Shown here: piece by piece, positions 24,031-35,399 of the stretch
How positions within the stretch are numbered: the first letter of the stretch is position 1
Layout: every line of letters begins with the position of its first letter
DNA from: Cryptomeria japonica
Lineage: Eukaryota > Streptophyta > Pinopsida > Cupressales > Cupressaceae
DNA length: 64,000 nucleotides
Direction of reading: 5' to 3'
NCBI RefSeq assembly: GCF_030272615.1
Contig: NC_081412.1
Coordinates: 696,022,083 to 696,086,082, forward strand
Position numbers and translations under genes: made by a program
Notes under the pieces: generated by a model
What the model was told of the DNA's origin: nothing
Seen by the model: only the letters and a program-made list of their open reading frames with translations
The model's database searches: none

Positions 24031-25082
24031 AAAGTGTTTGTGGTTAGATCTGGATAAAAATGTAGACCCAAAATTGGTGATCTTTAAAGTTTTGTGCTCT
24101 AAAATTGAATTGAGATTGTCAAAATTTTACGTTTTTTAGTACAAGAATGAATTTTCTAGACTTAGGACTTAGCCTACTAAATTGTTATTGCTGAACATAA
24201 TGAAAAATTAGTCAAGAAATGGTCAAACTTTTTGTCGTCCCATTTTGTTAAGATCGAGCCTTAACTTGTTTTAGTGTTAGTTTAGGCTAGATAGGTAGGA
24301 TTAGCTTAGCTTCCTTTCTGTTTCGTTGGTTTTCCTCCTTTGTTTGGTTTTTCTTGTCTTTTTTTCTTTTCGTGTGTTGGTGTTGTCTTCTTTTTTTTCT
24401 TGTTTCTTGCTCTTCTTGGTTGTTTTGTTTTGTTGTTCTTGTGTTTTGGTTGTTCTTGTTTCCTTGTTTTGTTTCTTGTCTCCTTGTTCCTTTCTATTTC
24501 TTGTGTTTGGGGTTCTCCTATTCTAAGCTAGAGATTGGATTGTCGCATGAGGGGTATAAAAGATAGTGACTAAGTTAGGAGTTTTCTAAATGTATTTTTG
24601 GATACTTGATTAGTCACTTGCCTTAGAAACTTTAATATACTTTCATACTTTTCAATCTTGAGGGTGCTATCATGTATCTTGACTTGGTGCATTTCTAAGT
24701 TTCTAAGAAACAATTGAAAACTTATCACAAATACACATCTTAAGAAATCCATAAGTTAGTTTATATCAGGTTTGGTAACTCTATCCAAGGTGAAAAATAT
24801 GAAGGTTTCCCAACCTAATATTGAACTTCATAATTTGAAAATTGAGAAAAGTGAGAAAACAATGCAATCATAAGAAGAAAGAAAAGTACAAGAAAAGAGG
24901 AAGGAGAGAGAAAATATGAAAGTAAAGAATAATCATCAAAATCTCAATTCACAAGGGCCATTCAAGTATCTCCACCAGGGCTATGGATGCCAAACTGGTA
25001 GTGGAGCAATAATTGAGGGGAATCAGAGGTATCTTTATTAGGGCTATAGATGCTTAGTTGGCACTAGAGCTATGCCCGATAT
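24031..25082. other. No gene seen; T/G-rich low complexity then AT-rich flank
   Basis: The 24320-24510 part is a T-rich run with TTGT, TTCT and TTGG words; the hydrophobic frames there (24326-24566) are artefacts of that composition. The rest is AT-rich with no supported feature. A short near-duplicate, CCAGGGCTATGGATGC and TTAGGGCTATAGATGC, occurs near 24976 and 25038. Confidence 0.4.
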
Positions 25083-26338
25083 TGTTGGCATTATGGATGA
25101 ATTGATTTTGTGTTGCATTGATGTTTTGTCATTGATGTTAACACTAGTTGTTATGGTTGGTTACCGACAGACAAGTTTTGGTTATCGGTAGAAGATCTAG
25201 TGTTACCGACAGAAGAGACTATCTGATGGATACATCTGACATGATTGGATTAGTAAAGATGCTCTATGAGCATGTTTTGGTTAGTTGGTTTTGGCTTGGT
25301 AATTGGATGCTATCATACACTCTGGTAAACCCTTACCAACACTAGTTTAAGGCTTTACTAATAGAGGTTTCATTGAGGAATTGTGACAGGATACATAATT
25401 GGTGTTGGTGCAGCTTCTTCATGAATTTCAGGATGCGAAAGATGTTCTTTGGTCATGCTTCAACTGCTTGAAGACATTGATTTAGCATGGTGGACCCAGA
25501 ATAGGTCTAGTACCTATCTAGGTTATGGACCGGTATCATGTTAATGTGTACTCTACACGTTATCGGGATGATTCGATATGATTTATGGATTTGTTATTAT
25601 TATTTTGGTCTTAAGATGACATGGCATATCATTGTAAATGAAATTATGTAATGAACTTATTGTGATATCTTTAGGTGGCTGACCTAATTGGTTTAGGCCT
25701 TAGGGTTTGTATAAATAAGAGGTAGAAACTCTTTGTAAAGTATCATGGTTATTTAAAAGGTCATGGTCAAGGAATGTACTGTGAAAATATTGTAATATCG
25801 TTCAGGCAGAGGAGTTGATTGACCATTGGTGATCAAATTGGATTCAGAAGAGGATTTAGTCCTCCAACATTGAGCTTAACCGGGACTATAATCAAGCATG
25901 GTAGATTATATTTCCAACAATTCACTCTATTGGATTGTTATCCATTTATCTTGAGATGGTTGTAGCCTCTCTATAGTCAGTGACTCTTTTGTAATGAGCA
26001 GTACGCTCTAGGCAGCATGCCTTCCTGAAAGTGCAGACTCCTCTTGTAACACATACTTTCTGCAGAAGTATCATTTGATTGTGGGTAGGCTTCCCATCGT
26101 GGTTTTTCCATATCTGGGTTTTCCACATACAAATTATGGTTTTATGTGGTATGGTCACTTTTCATTGATTATCTGGTTAATTGTTAAGTTGTATTGTTTA
26201 CCAGTATCTGTTCCTACTGGCATTTGTATGTGCTCTACCGATACTTGATTTGTTTAAGGGTGTATTGTGGATTAAAAGTTATAATCTATTAACAAATGAT
26301 TCACCCCCCCTCTCAGTTGTTCACCGGTTATCCTAACA
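25083..26338 (+). repeat. Copia-C 5' LTR
   Basis: 1256 bp with TGTTGG and CCTAACA termini, ending two bases before the PBS. No partner copy is seen. Small frames inside it (25148-25345 plus, 25946-26158 minus) are not genes. Confidence 0.8.
25710..25717 (+). promoter_or_regulatory. Copia-C TATA box
   Basis: TATAAATA followed by AGAGG, about 627 bp into the LTR and upstream of the likely R/U5 region. Confidence 0.6.
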
Positions 26339-26340
26339 AT

Positions 26341-26352
26341 TGGTATCAGAGC
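26341..26352 (+). promoter_or_regulatory. Copia-C primer-binding site (initiator Met tRNA)
   Basis: TGGTATCAGAGC, two bases after the LTR end, the same arrangement as in Copia-A. Confidence 0.9.
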
Positions 26353-26396
26353 TTTGATCTTCTTTTGCAAAAGCTTAACTACTTGAGGTAGATCCT

Positions 26397-27798
26397 ATGG
26401 CAACTAACACTTCTAATCCACTGACAACTATTTTTAGAAGAGAAATCCCTAAGGTTGATGGAAGAAATTATGGGATATGGAAAATTTTAATGGAGAATCA
26501 TTTTAGAAGTCTTTGGCAAGGATATTTGGGAGATCACTGAGAAAGGATACACACCTTATGATCTGGCATCTGGCAATCTTGCTCCTGCACACTTGGATAA
26601 GAATATTGAAAATGATTGCAGAGCTAGAGAAGCCCTCTTGTGTGCACTTATTGATCAGCAGATCATGGGATTGACTAACAAATCATCAGCTAAGGTTATC
26701 TGGGACAAATTGCAAACTCTGAATGATGGTGACCCTACTGTCAAAATTGCTAAACTTGATGGTTACCGAGTAAGGTATGAAAACTTGAAAATGGAAGATA
26801 ATGAAAGAATTGTCATGTTTATGGAAAGAGTAAATGAGATTGTTATGGGAATTCAATGTTGTGGAGGATTTCTAAGTGAAGATGAAATAGTTTCCAAAGT
26901 CTTGAGAGCCCTTCCACTGGCTTACAAGATGAAGGCAATTGCTATTAATGAGTTAAGAACAATGATAAACACCTCAGTTAACAAAGACATTCTAATTGGG
27001 AAATTATCTATTTTTGAGCTTGAAGAATTTGGATCTTCCAGAGCTGTAAAGTCTGAACCTTCTTTTCATGCATCATCATCAACATCTACCAAAAAAAGTG
27101 ATTGGAAAGCCCTATATACAAAAGAATTGGAAGACATGAGGAAAGAAGATGAAGAACTTGAGCAACTTGAAGCCTTATTTGCTAGAAGAGTACCTAAAGG
27201 ACCAACTGGAAGTAAGTATGAAGGAAAAGTACATTTTAAATGTTTTGCATGTAATAAGATTGGTCATTTTGCATCTAGATGTCCTAAAAGGAATGCAAGG
27301 TTTGAGCAAAGAGTTAAGAAACCTTTTAAGCCTAACCCAAACAAATATAGATTTAAGAAAAGTAAACAATGCTACATAGCAGATGAGGAAGGAGTAATTG
27401 ATGACTCTGGAGATGAACCAGTAGAAGACTCTGCTAGTGGATCTGGACATGGAATGGAATGGGTGTTCTATGCTTTGAAGGAAGATGAACCAGAACCGAC
27501 TATCAAGAATGAAGAAAAGGCCCTAGTAGCAAAAGTTGAAGATAAGGATGAATGGGTAATTGATAGTGAATGCTCACATCATATGATTGGAGATAAAGGG
27601 AAATTTCTATCCCTACAAGAATACAATGGTGGTCAAGTTAGATTTAGAGATGACAAGGCATGTATGATCAAAGGTAGAGGTATTATTTCTTTGGATGGCA
27701 AGCATAACACTGATAATGTCTATTATGTAGAAGGTTTAAAGAATAATCTTTTGAGTGTTGGTCAATTAGTTTTTGATTACGGGAAAAAGAGGTTTTGA
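26397..27798 (+). pseudogene. gag: Copia-C gag and start of protease, one frameshift, truncated
   Basis: The ATG at 26397 opens MATNTSNPLTTIFRREIPK, an N-terminus typical of SIRE-like Gag. After ENHFRSL an apparent extra T near 26511-26513 shifts the frame; the correct register continues GKDIWEITEKGYTPYD and runs open to 27798. A UBN2-type domain covers 26593-27010 and a zinc knuckle CFACNKIGHFASRC lies near 27244-27285. The protease start reads WVIDSECSHHM, with Glu replacing Gly of the DSG motif, and is followed by GAG-pre-integrase sequence (VYYVEGLKNNLLSVGQL). The frame ends abruptly at KKRF-stop where homology is lost. Confidence 0.85.
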
Positions 27799-27972
27799 AG
27801 GGATCCCGAAACCCTATTACAAAAGAAATTTAATAGATAAAAGCACTAAGAAGCAAGAAAAAACATACTGCAAAATATCAGCAAAGTTTTGGGCAATATC
27901 TAGTAAAAAAGCCCAACAAAACTAGCAAAACCAACAACATCCAACTAAAACATAAAGAAAGAAAAAGACGGA

Positions 27973-28100
27973 TTACTTAATGTTTTTAAGGGCATTAGCC
28001 AAATTTTTGCTAATCCCTTGCAAGTCTTTAATATTATCCCTTAGCTTAGGGATATCCTTAGAAGAGGCCAAAGCTTCTTTTTTCATGCTCGCCTTGGTTC
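27973..28100 (-). pseudogene. C-terminal piece of unknown protein P (split by LINE-related DNA)
   Basis: The minus strand reads an open charged segment containing SSKDIPKLRDNIKDLQGI and ending NALKNIK-stop (TAA at 27973-27975). Its heptad-like Leu/Ile pattern resembles the C-terminal coil of the coding region at 31241-32865. It begins next to the poly(T) at 28101-28111, as expected if a retroposed unit inserted into one gene. A short AAGGC-containing similarity between both junctions could be a degraded target duplication. The downstream part 27799-27972 has no gene. Confidence 0.4.
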
Positions 28101-29720
28101 TTTTTTTTTTTAAGAAAAAGTGGCAAGCCACTAATATATATATTAATAAACTGATTCAAGAGCTCAATAGGGAAAGAATCAGGAAGAAAACCCCATATCC
28201 TTGCTCAGATACAATAAAAAGAGGAAAGGAGGCTATGAGGAGAAGCCCCCCAAAGATCTAGAGAGATAGATAGGACCTACCCATAGAATGAGCCTCTTGG
28301 AGGCCAAATTTAGAGTAGCAAGTCAGAACGAGACCGGATGAAACCTTAAAAAACCGAGCCCCACAACCGATTATCATGAAGACTGGGAAGCAGAAATTTG
28401 GTTGTCAAAACACTAAAAAGCTGCCATGACCGGTTTCTAGTTGTGTTGTATCAGAACTATGATACCGGTATGTTGTCCTCGTGATCGATTCATAGAAGAA
28501 AATCCTCCATTATCAGTGCTAGCCGACATTCTAAAAAGATGGCTCCACAACTGGTTCTAATATACTAGTGAAAATAAACACCTAAACCAACACCGGTAAA
28601 CAAGGGGCAGACAAATTTTTTTGGGTCATACCAATTGCCGTCAAATTTTCCACCCATCAAAAAAGAGAATATTGTAAGTAGCAAAAAACAAAGCCATAAT
28701 AAATTTACTTGTCCATGGTGGTGTCCTCCTGTGACTAAATTATAGGGGCATCAAAGGTGGGCCATCCCATGGCATCATCCTGCACCGGTGCATTGAGGTC
28801 TAGCACCCTATATGTAGTCCATCCCCTTTCCATAGGTTGCAAAATTGGCAAACAGGGATCAACGTTTTCTATTTCTAGGATCACCATGAGAGCCCCAGCT
28901 TTAATTTTGACTTTGTGCATAATATGGTCATCCAATTGTCTGCCAAATTGATGCAGGCCGTTCTTCATATGGCAAAAGTTTTGCCATCCGAGGGCATGTT
29001 TTATTCAATCATAAAGTACCATGTAAGCATGGCTAGATTGAATAAAGTGATGAGGAAAGAGGCCCCCAAGGAGAGTCGATCGTTGCCATAGATTATATTT
29101 TACCAAGGCTTCATGGAATGAGGCCGGTGCAAGCACATCTTGTCTTACCAACTTAAAGAACACTAGTTCAAGCAGAGGAATAGATTGCAAGAGATCCAAA
29201 GCATTTGACAAAAAAGAAATGAGAAGTTGATAGGGATAAAGAATCCTTTTGGCTTGAGGGGATAAGATCTCCTCACCGATGAAGTCTTTGACAACTCTTC
29301 TCAATTATGGATTGTGTAGAAGAAAAAGTTGGTCGAGGCCCCTGTCATTGATGTGTCCATGAAAAGCCATCGAGGGTTTCGAAATTTGCACTGAAAGTCG
29401 GTCGTTCCATGGCATATACTCCCAATGCATTTGCCTGCATCCTACGCAAGAGCCGTTCTCCATATTGCAGAGCACTGAGATTCTTACAAAATATAAAAGA
29501 TTTCAAAAATTTCCGCTGAGAACTATGTACATAAAAATAGGCTAGTTCCATTTATAAACAAAAATTACCATCTAAAAGTACAATAAATGATCAAATTTTT
29601 AGGATCATGTTTGCGATTCTTGCATTAATTTGTGATCATAATGCAGTCGAGAGGATGTGTGAGAGGCCTGAGTCTGTTTTGCTCTGTGTGAAGTGACGTT
29701 GTGAAAATCCTAGAGTAATT
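28101..29720 (-). other. Retroposed segment with 3' poly(A), origin unresolved
   Basis: The 11-base T run at 28101-28111 is a poly(A) tail on the minus strand. It is preceded in that direction by an AT-rich 3' end with GTGGCTTGCCAC, as in 3' regions of plant LINEs. It contains the unknown coding remnant 28738-29551. It may be the far 3' end of the LINE at 29721-31240 or a second unit; I cannot decide. The part 28262-28735 has no gene. Confidence 0.4.
28738..29551 (-). pseudogene. Unknown coding remnant, about 265 codons
   Basis: On the minus strand an open frame starts MELAYFYVHSSQRKFLK at 29551, shifts near 29350, has a stop near 29310, continues as RRVVKDFIGEEILSPQAKR to about 29005, passes a stop and ends GWPTFDAPII at 28738. 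The continuity of three frames with few breaks suggests real coding descent. I do not recognise the family. Its neighbours on both sides are LINE-type sequence, so it may be a host transcript piece or cargo carried by retroposition. Confidence 0.4.
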
Positions 29721-29869
29721 CACACTAAAATTTCATTCATACCATCTACAAAGTGCATTTACAAGCATAAATGCTAGTCTCCTATCATACATCTTGTACA
29801 CAAGCATCGGTTAAATGCTTACATGCGAGTATTTATTAGGAAGTAATTTGTGATTAGAGTGTTGTACTT

Positions 29870-30375
29870 TCCTTTTGTACCAATTCAAACAATTTGGGAA
29901 AAGAAGACAGTTTAGTGGGAATTACAACCAACTCAACTTAAATGCCATTGCAGCTCATATTTGCTAACTTGTCAGCAACAGAGTTGCCCTCTCTTAATGT
30001 GTGGCTAACAATGTAGTCCAAAAAAGTGTCGAGAAGATACAAGGTGTGCTTCAAAACATACGAAAGATTCTAGGTCTTAGATCTTTTCAAGGTAATTGAA
30101 TTGATAATAACTAATGGATCCCCTTATATGTGTATATTGGAGAAACTACACTTCGTTGCTAACACTAGACCAGCTAGTAAGGCATTTGCCTCCACCAAGT
30201 TATTTGTACCTGAAGGGATGGGTGAAGCTTGGAAAGCACACATTTTTCCAAATTGATTTTGAATGCAAACTCCAATTCCCGACTTGCTTGGGTTTGCACG
30301 GGAAGAGCCGTCAAAGTTGATCTTAAAGAAATTAGGTGTTGGGGGTACCCATTTTATGGACGACCTATCTCTCAC
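29870..30375 (-). pseudogene. LINE RNase H domain (degenerate)
   Basis: The frame 30375-30124 contains KINFDGSSRANPSKSGIGV, the start of an RNase H (RVT_3-like) fold with its first catalytic Asp, followed by NNLVEANALLAGL with the Glu. The reading continues beyond a stop to about 29870 with FLDYIVSHTLREGNSVADKL, the last conserved segment including the final Asp. It sits downstream of zf-RVT as in plant LINE ORF2. Confidence 0.75.
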
Positions 30376-30530
30376 ATGAGCTGAGGACCAGTTCGGGGGA
30401 GTCCCTATTGGAAAAATAATACCGTTCCATGATTTTGCAATTACCTTATCCCACTAGGTAAATGACTGGATGTCCTTAGAATTAGTGAGAGAAGAATTTA
30501 TGATTTCTGCAATCAAATTTTCTAATTTGA

Positions 30531-30900
30531 TCAAAACTTGATCCTGAGAAGAGGATGTTTTTTTGAAAATTCTTTTGTTCCTCTCCCACCAAATGGCCCA
30601 AATAATGTGATAGGAGAACATTTCCAAATGCCTGAGAGGGTTGATGTAAAAAATAAAAGAGTCCAAGAGTTAAACATATCCCACAGTGATTTCGAAAAGG
30701 GCAACATAACTTGGAGTTTATTCATGATGAAGAACCAACATTGGGAGGCAAAGGTGTAGTGTAAAAATAAATGATCAACTGATTCTTCCTCTAAGTCACA
30801 AAATACACAATTAAAAGCTTGTGCAATGCCTAGTTTTACTAGTCTATCTTCTGTTAGGATTATTTTGTTCAACGTTAACCACGCAAAACAACCAGATTTT
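30531..30900 (-). pseudogene. LINE zf-RVT domain (degenerate)
   Basis: The minus strand encodes KSGCFAWLTLNKIILTEDRL, then CVFCDLEEESVDHLFLHYTF, the conserved zinc-binding region at the C-terminal side of plant LINE reverse transcriptases. The Cys pair and following His are visible. Weak coding similarity continues right to about 31226 (WGIKLSDYVSVVEIFSGK), broken by stops. Confidence 0.75.
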
Positions 30901-31240
30901 GGTAGAAAAATGTCATTGCAATAGAAAGAGTGTGCCCGACTACTTACCTTATTGTTGCAACCCTATTGTAAGGCATTGTAACCTTCTTTAATTGAATATT
31001 GCCCTGATTTTGAAGCTGCCAAAAAATAACACATCATCTCTATTAGACATGAGAGCTGTCCTATTCAATAAAATATTTGCCAATGAGGAAGATTGCTAGA
31101 TGGATATTGGGAGAAGAGTGGGATCTTTCCAGATTATTTTCCCTGAAAAAATTTCTACAACAGACACATAGTCACTCAATTTTATACCCCAATGAGCTAT
31201 AGCTATATTCATAATGTCTTCCATGTTATCCAATTGAGCA

Positions 31241-32865
31241 CTTTCCAGGAGCACTTTCCACAGTTCCTGCCTTAGTAGCGTCCTCATTGATGTCGAGATC
31301 CACAACAAGTTTGGAAGCACTAGAACCTTCAATAAACCTGGCAATTTCCTCTAAATTATTAGTCACAGATGAAAGGATATCCGAAATCATACCTAGAAGG
31401 TTTTTCATTGCATTTTTTCCTTCCTCCAGATTGCTAATCTGAGCTTCCATCTTCTCCACTTTTTTTGCCATACCCTTTTGCCACTGTTCCTAGTTACTTT
31501 CCACATTCTTTCTCTTCTCCTCCTGTTGCTTATCAATTTTTTCCAAATACTTAATTCTCTCATATATCCACCTGTCAAATCCCATACGAGCCTCTGACTT
31601 ATTTTTGAGTTTATCCAGAATAATTCCCTCTCCAGGTTTATCCTGCTCCCTGCTCGAATTCTCCTTTTCCTTCTCCTGCTCAGTTTCCAAATCCCTTTCC
31701 TCAATTGAGCTTGTCCTGCACCTCCATAGGTTGGCTATTAACTTTACCTGTACTCACACTATGGGTTGGGCTATTCTGATTGGAAACATCCTTAGCTCCC
31801 CCTTACTCTTCCCCCATTTCCTCTTCCTTCTATCTCTCCTCTCCCTCAGACTCATTAGTCTCCATCTCACTTCCCTCTTTTTCCAAATCCTCAGAATCCA
31901 CCTCCATTTCCTTTTGTTTTCCCATATCCTCTTGAATTTTATCCACAATATCTTTTTTACTCTTTTTGATATGTGATAACTCCTCCTTGCTAGGCCCACC
32001 TTCCTCCATCTTCCTCTTACTTTTCCTTGGCCAAATGACAATCTCTTATTTTCCTAGATTTCCATAATCTTGCAATGCTCATAAATGAGCAAAATGAGGC
32101 CGCAATGAAGCACAGGCGATGTCAGATTCTTACTATGCTTATTCAGAGATCACAACAAAGACCTAAAAAGGTAATAGGGCAAAGAAATCCTCTTCTCATG
32201 TCTGAAATGATTTAAAAGCACAAAATGGTATGTGTGGACCCTAGGAAAATGACCCTCCATAGTAATGTATTCCATGATTGCATTAAGCACCTAGCCCAAG
32301 TTTTTCTTGATATTAGAAGAATCATAATATCCCCCCGTGGCTTTACCTAGTTTCCCCCTCTCCTTCTCTTTACGCGGGAAAATCTTAACAACATTATTCG
32401 ACACTTTCAAGTCTCTAAAGAAACTAAGTCTAGAATGAGGCATACCTGTTACCGTCGAAATGAGTTCCACATCCAACATAAACCTAACCCCATGAATTTT
32501 AAAGGAGTCATTTGACCAGTTTTTTGTAACTTTAGTGACCGCTAGATTAACTCTACCCTTATCATAGTCGATCAATTTTTCCATGAAGGACGTCAAGAAT
32601 CTTGTCTCCAACCTTGTCCACACCTTAGGCATCTCCTTCCATCTGGAAGTATTATCAGGTTCCTCTCTCCTTAGATCCCCCCTCCCATTTTTGAATTCAA
32701 TTTACTATTTCTCTACTTCTACAACTTCAGAGCTTTCTTCAAAATGACACTCAACTTTTTGAAAATGCGAACCCACAACGTGTGTGGGAGGTTAATATTG
32801 TTGATTAAGACTCTGTACTTCTAACATGTCATCATTACCTTTCTAAAACTTCCAAGATTACTCAT
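31241..32865 (-). pseudogene. Unknown protein P, N-terminal and middle parts (degenerate)
   Basis: The ATG at 32865-32863 opens MSNLGSF, next to the Tat LTR. After a shift, the frame 32632-32291 encodes a conserved-looking globular segment (FMLDVELISTVTGMPHSRL, then FFRDLKVSNNVVKIFP) and readable sequence continues to about 32070 (HTYHFVLLNHFRHEKRISLP). It resembles plant-transposon-associated proteins only in general style. From 32041 to 31490 the best frame is highly acidic/basic and coiled-coil-like, and 31471-31241 (MAKKVEKMEAQISNLEEGKN) is another coil. LINE-related DNA interrupts it and a C-terminal piece may lie at 27973-28100. The ancestral length would be about 580 residues. Function unknown. 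Confidence 0.45.
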
Positions 32866-34292
32866 TGTATACAGGAAAAGCGGTTTAGTGAAACTTAAAT
32901 TGTGAGAATATTCAAAGACTTGCCCACACACCCATGGGACTCTTGGTGCAAGTTATGGAGCCAATGAGGAATAGCTCAACTTCCCAAGGAGTGTTCCATG
33001 GTTCTCTATCTCACAAGGTCCCTCAAGCCAATGCCTTTCCTCTCAGATCACTGAGCAAAGTGACTTAGGGATGACAAATGCAAGAACGGTGGATGCTCTA
33101 GGTCAAATTTAGTATGAATGCATCTTATTTATGCATGATTCTAAAAAATGAAATAAACTAGATGATAAGATGACAAGGTTAGTAAAAAATACCATCCTAA
33201 CATGATATACTAGTTATATGATTTAATCTAGGATGATAGAAATACTCTAAAATGATTATTAGATTTATTTCTATTACAAAGAAAGGCTAAATGCTTGCTA
33301 AAATTAAGTATAAGTATGATGCTAAAGACTTGGATTCTAAAATGGAGGGATGAGGGCTCTATTTATAGAAGAAATAGGACAATGGATCGTCAGGATTAAA
33401 TGATCCAATCAAAGGTCAAGATTGAAAGTTATCAATCCATATTTGCAATTCGCACCAATGAAATGGTGACAATTATCAACAGAAGACTACTTGAGAGGAG
33501 ATGTAAGAAGCATTAAATGCTTGAGAAGACCTCATAGTTACCTTAGGAGGTAAGGGTTAAGGTTAGGTTAAGGTTATCCATTGGATAAAGCTTTTACCCA
33601 AAGGGTAAACTCTTGTGCAAGGGTTAAATGAATAACCATGGTCAAATAAATGAATGCTTGATGAGACCCCTAGGTTAGATGAGGGTTGAGCTAGGCAAAA
33701 AGTCTCTAACCATACCACAAAGGATTAGCTAACCATTAATGGTTTGAAAGACTTTGGGGAAAAATTTGGAAGAGTCCTTCCAAATTTGGGGGTATTCAAC
33801 AAGTTAGCTTGTTGAAGGCATAAAGGATTTAATGCCTTTGGAAGACTTTACACCAAATTTGAGAAGTGACCTCCTCAAATTTAGGGAAAAGAGATAATTG
33901 ATGGGTTTAGCTTAACTGATTAGGATTAGAGGGATTCTAGAAGAATTTAGGAAGAGGGTTAGGAGGCAAGTGGGAGATGTAGGAAAATGCAAGTGGGTGA
34001 GGGATAATAGGATTAAAATAAATTGCTTTATTTTAATTTGGTTGCAAGTGGGGGATTTTAAATAAATTAGATTTATTTATTTGGGCTGAACTATTTAATT
34101 AAATGTAAATTTAATTAAAAGTTGAGAGAAGGGATTTAATTAAATAAAATTATTTATTTAATTAAATGATGTGAAAGGTTTAAGTGAATTTAAATAAATA
34201 AATTGAATAATTTATTTAATCAAATAGAGGAATGATAATAACATAAACATTAAATATTCATTTGGGAATATGGTCATTTTTATATGTTTACA
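32866..34292 (-). repeat. Tat-element 3' LTR
   Basis: In element orientation it starts TGTAAACATATAAAAATG at 34292, directly after a PPT, and probably ends TTTCCTGTATACA at 32866. The left border is inferred from the TG/CA rule, from likeness to the end of element E's LTR (TTTCCTAACATACA), and from coding sequence of protein P reaching 32865. No partner LTR is in the window. It is AT-rich at 34000-34260 with repeated TTTATTTAATTAAA words. Confidence 0.6.
33360..33367 (-). promoter_or_regulatory. Tat LTR TATA box
   Basis: The minus strand reads TATAAATA inside CTTCTATAAATAGAGCCC, about 925 nt into the LTR in element orientation, a good core-promoter match. Confidence 0.55.
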
Positions 34293-34306
34293 TTTTGCCC
34301 CTCTTT
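34293..34306 (-). promoter_or_regulatory. Tat polypurine tract
   Basis: The minus strand reads AAAGAGGGGCAAAA immediately before TGTAAACA of the LTR. It is identical over 14 bases to the PPT of element E at 61726-61739. Confidence 0.8.
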
Positions 34307-34651
34307 GAAGTGACATGTGTGAACATGTTGATTCAAAGAAAATTGACGTGTTGTCAAAATTTGATCATGATTAGTGTGATGTCGATGTCGAGATGTTCAT
34401 GTCGTGCCCCAAATTTGATAAATGATATTCCAGATTTGATAAATGATGTGGATAATGCCCCGTCGGGAGATGAATAAAAAAAAATTTGAAAATTTGATTT
34501 GATTTTGATAAAGTTTATTGCATTTAAAATTTTTGTCTATGTTGAATGTGTTAATTTGATTCATCTCCCGATAATGATATTTGTTAGGGTTAGAAGTGAG
34601 ACCATGAGCAATTTACATGTTCCACCACTTAACCCTAATTTCTGTTGACCC

Positions 34652-34658
34652 TATAAAA
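34652..34658 (+). promoter_or_regulatory. Putative promoter of the antisense PMD gene
   Basis: The plus strand reads CCCTATAAAAAGG, a strong TATA match, 245 bp upstream of the TAGCGCAT array and about 1.2 kb upstream of the PMD frame. Nothing else in 34307-34650 is supported. It would drive transcription opposite to gag-pol. Confidence 0.45.
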
Positions 34659-34896
34659 AGGTAAAAAGTGGTTTTATTTGTATCATTTGTGCTTGTTGAC
34701 TTTGGAGAAAGTGACTTTTGGAGAGAAAGACAAAATGTCGATTCCCCATGCTTCTCATTGATTCGAGCACATTTGGAGGTATCGGAGGCCTGCCATGTAT
34801 GGACCACCGATAAGTCATCAATTTTTGCCCCTTTTTGCTTTTCATTTTGTCATTTTTAGTCATGTTTTCCAATTTTTCATGCGGATTTTAACGGTT

Positions 34897-35222
34897 TAGC
34901 GCGTAGGGTCTGTATGCTAGCACATACAATAAAAGGGGTAGCATGTAGAGTTTTAGAAATTAGGGTAGGATCTGGGTTGGGTAGGGTAGCACATCAAGGT
35001 TATTTAGCACAACGGGTTAACAAGCTAGCGCGTAGTGGGTATAGGGTAGCACATAGGTAAGACCTAGCACATAGGGTCGACAAGGGTTCAAATGGGTAGA
35101 TTAGGCTAGCGCGTAGGTGTAACCTAGCGCTTAGGATAAAGTCAGCAATGCAAGGGTGGATTAGGATAGCGTATAGACAAAATTTAGTGCATAGGGTGGA
35201 TAAAAGTTCTTAGCGCATGGGA
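34897..35222 (+). repeat. Array of TAGCGCATAGGG motifs upstream of the PMD ORF
   Basis: Thirteen recognisable copies start at 34897, 34918, 34939, 34987, 35005, 35026, 35047, 35065, 35107, 35125, 35167, 35185 and 35211. Variation is mostly G/A at the CpG (TAGCGC, TAGCAC). Many spacings are 21 or 18 bp, with gaps near 42. The same core in the opposite orientation occurs at 47982-48184 and 52403-52535, upstream of gag. Confidence 0.75.
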
Positions 35223-35399
35223 AGAAAATGTTGGAGAAAATAGGATTTTGGGAGGGATGATGAGATGAATGAAGATAGGTAGGTGTTTGCCAATTTTTTT
35301 GGGATGGGTGTGATAGTCAATCTGTGTGCCTACTATGTGTTGGTTTGATAAATTGTTCGATATGAGTTCCGATATGGTACTTTGATTTGGATTTTTGAT

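Larger units (their letters stand above)
25083..27798 (+). mobile_element. Copia-C: truncated SIRE-like copia element (5' LTR, PBS, gag)
   Basis: The LTR runs from TGTTGGCATT to CCTAACA (25083-26338), then a PBS and gag up to the GAG-pre-integrase region, where copia similarity stops at about 27798 and unrelated sequence begins. No 3' LTR or pol is seen in the window. LTR start, ACCGGT-type words, a CACCCCCCCTCTCAGTTG segment near the end, and the same PBS spacing all link it to Copia-A. The 3' part was removed by deletion or rearrangement; the next sequence belongs to a minus-strand unknown coding region. Confidence 0.85.
29721..31240 (-). mobile_element. 5'-truncated LINE (non-LTR retrotransposon) fragment
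   Basis: On the minus strand, zf-RVT and RNase H domains typical of plant L1-type LINEs follow one another. The upstream edge near 31230-31260 borders unknown protein P and shows GGAAAGTGCTC twice in tandem, perhaps junction filler. A 3' end with GTATGAATGAAATTTTAGTG near 29720-29750 resembles plant LINE tails, but no poly(A) is seen there, so the left border is uncertain. No endonuclease and almost no reverse transcriptase remain. Confidence 0.7.

Noticed and set aside
24326-24566. Three overlapping hydrophobic frames
   Set aside because: T-rich low-complexity DNA; open in all plus frames at once.
32781-32790. Alternative left border of the Tat LTR at TGTGTGGGAG
   Set aside because: Coding sequence of protein P can be read up to 32865, and TGTATACAGG at 32866 fits the element E LTR end better.
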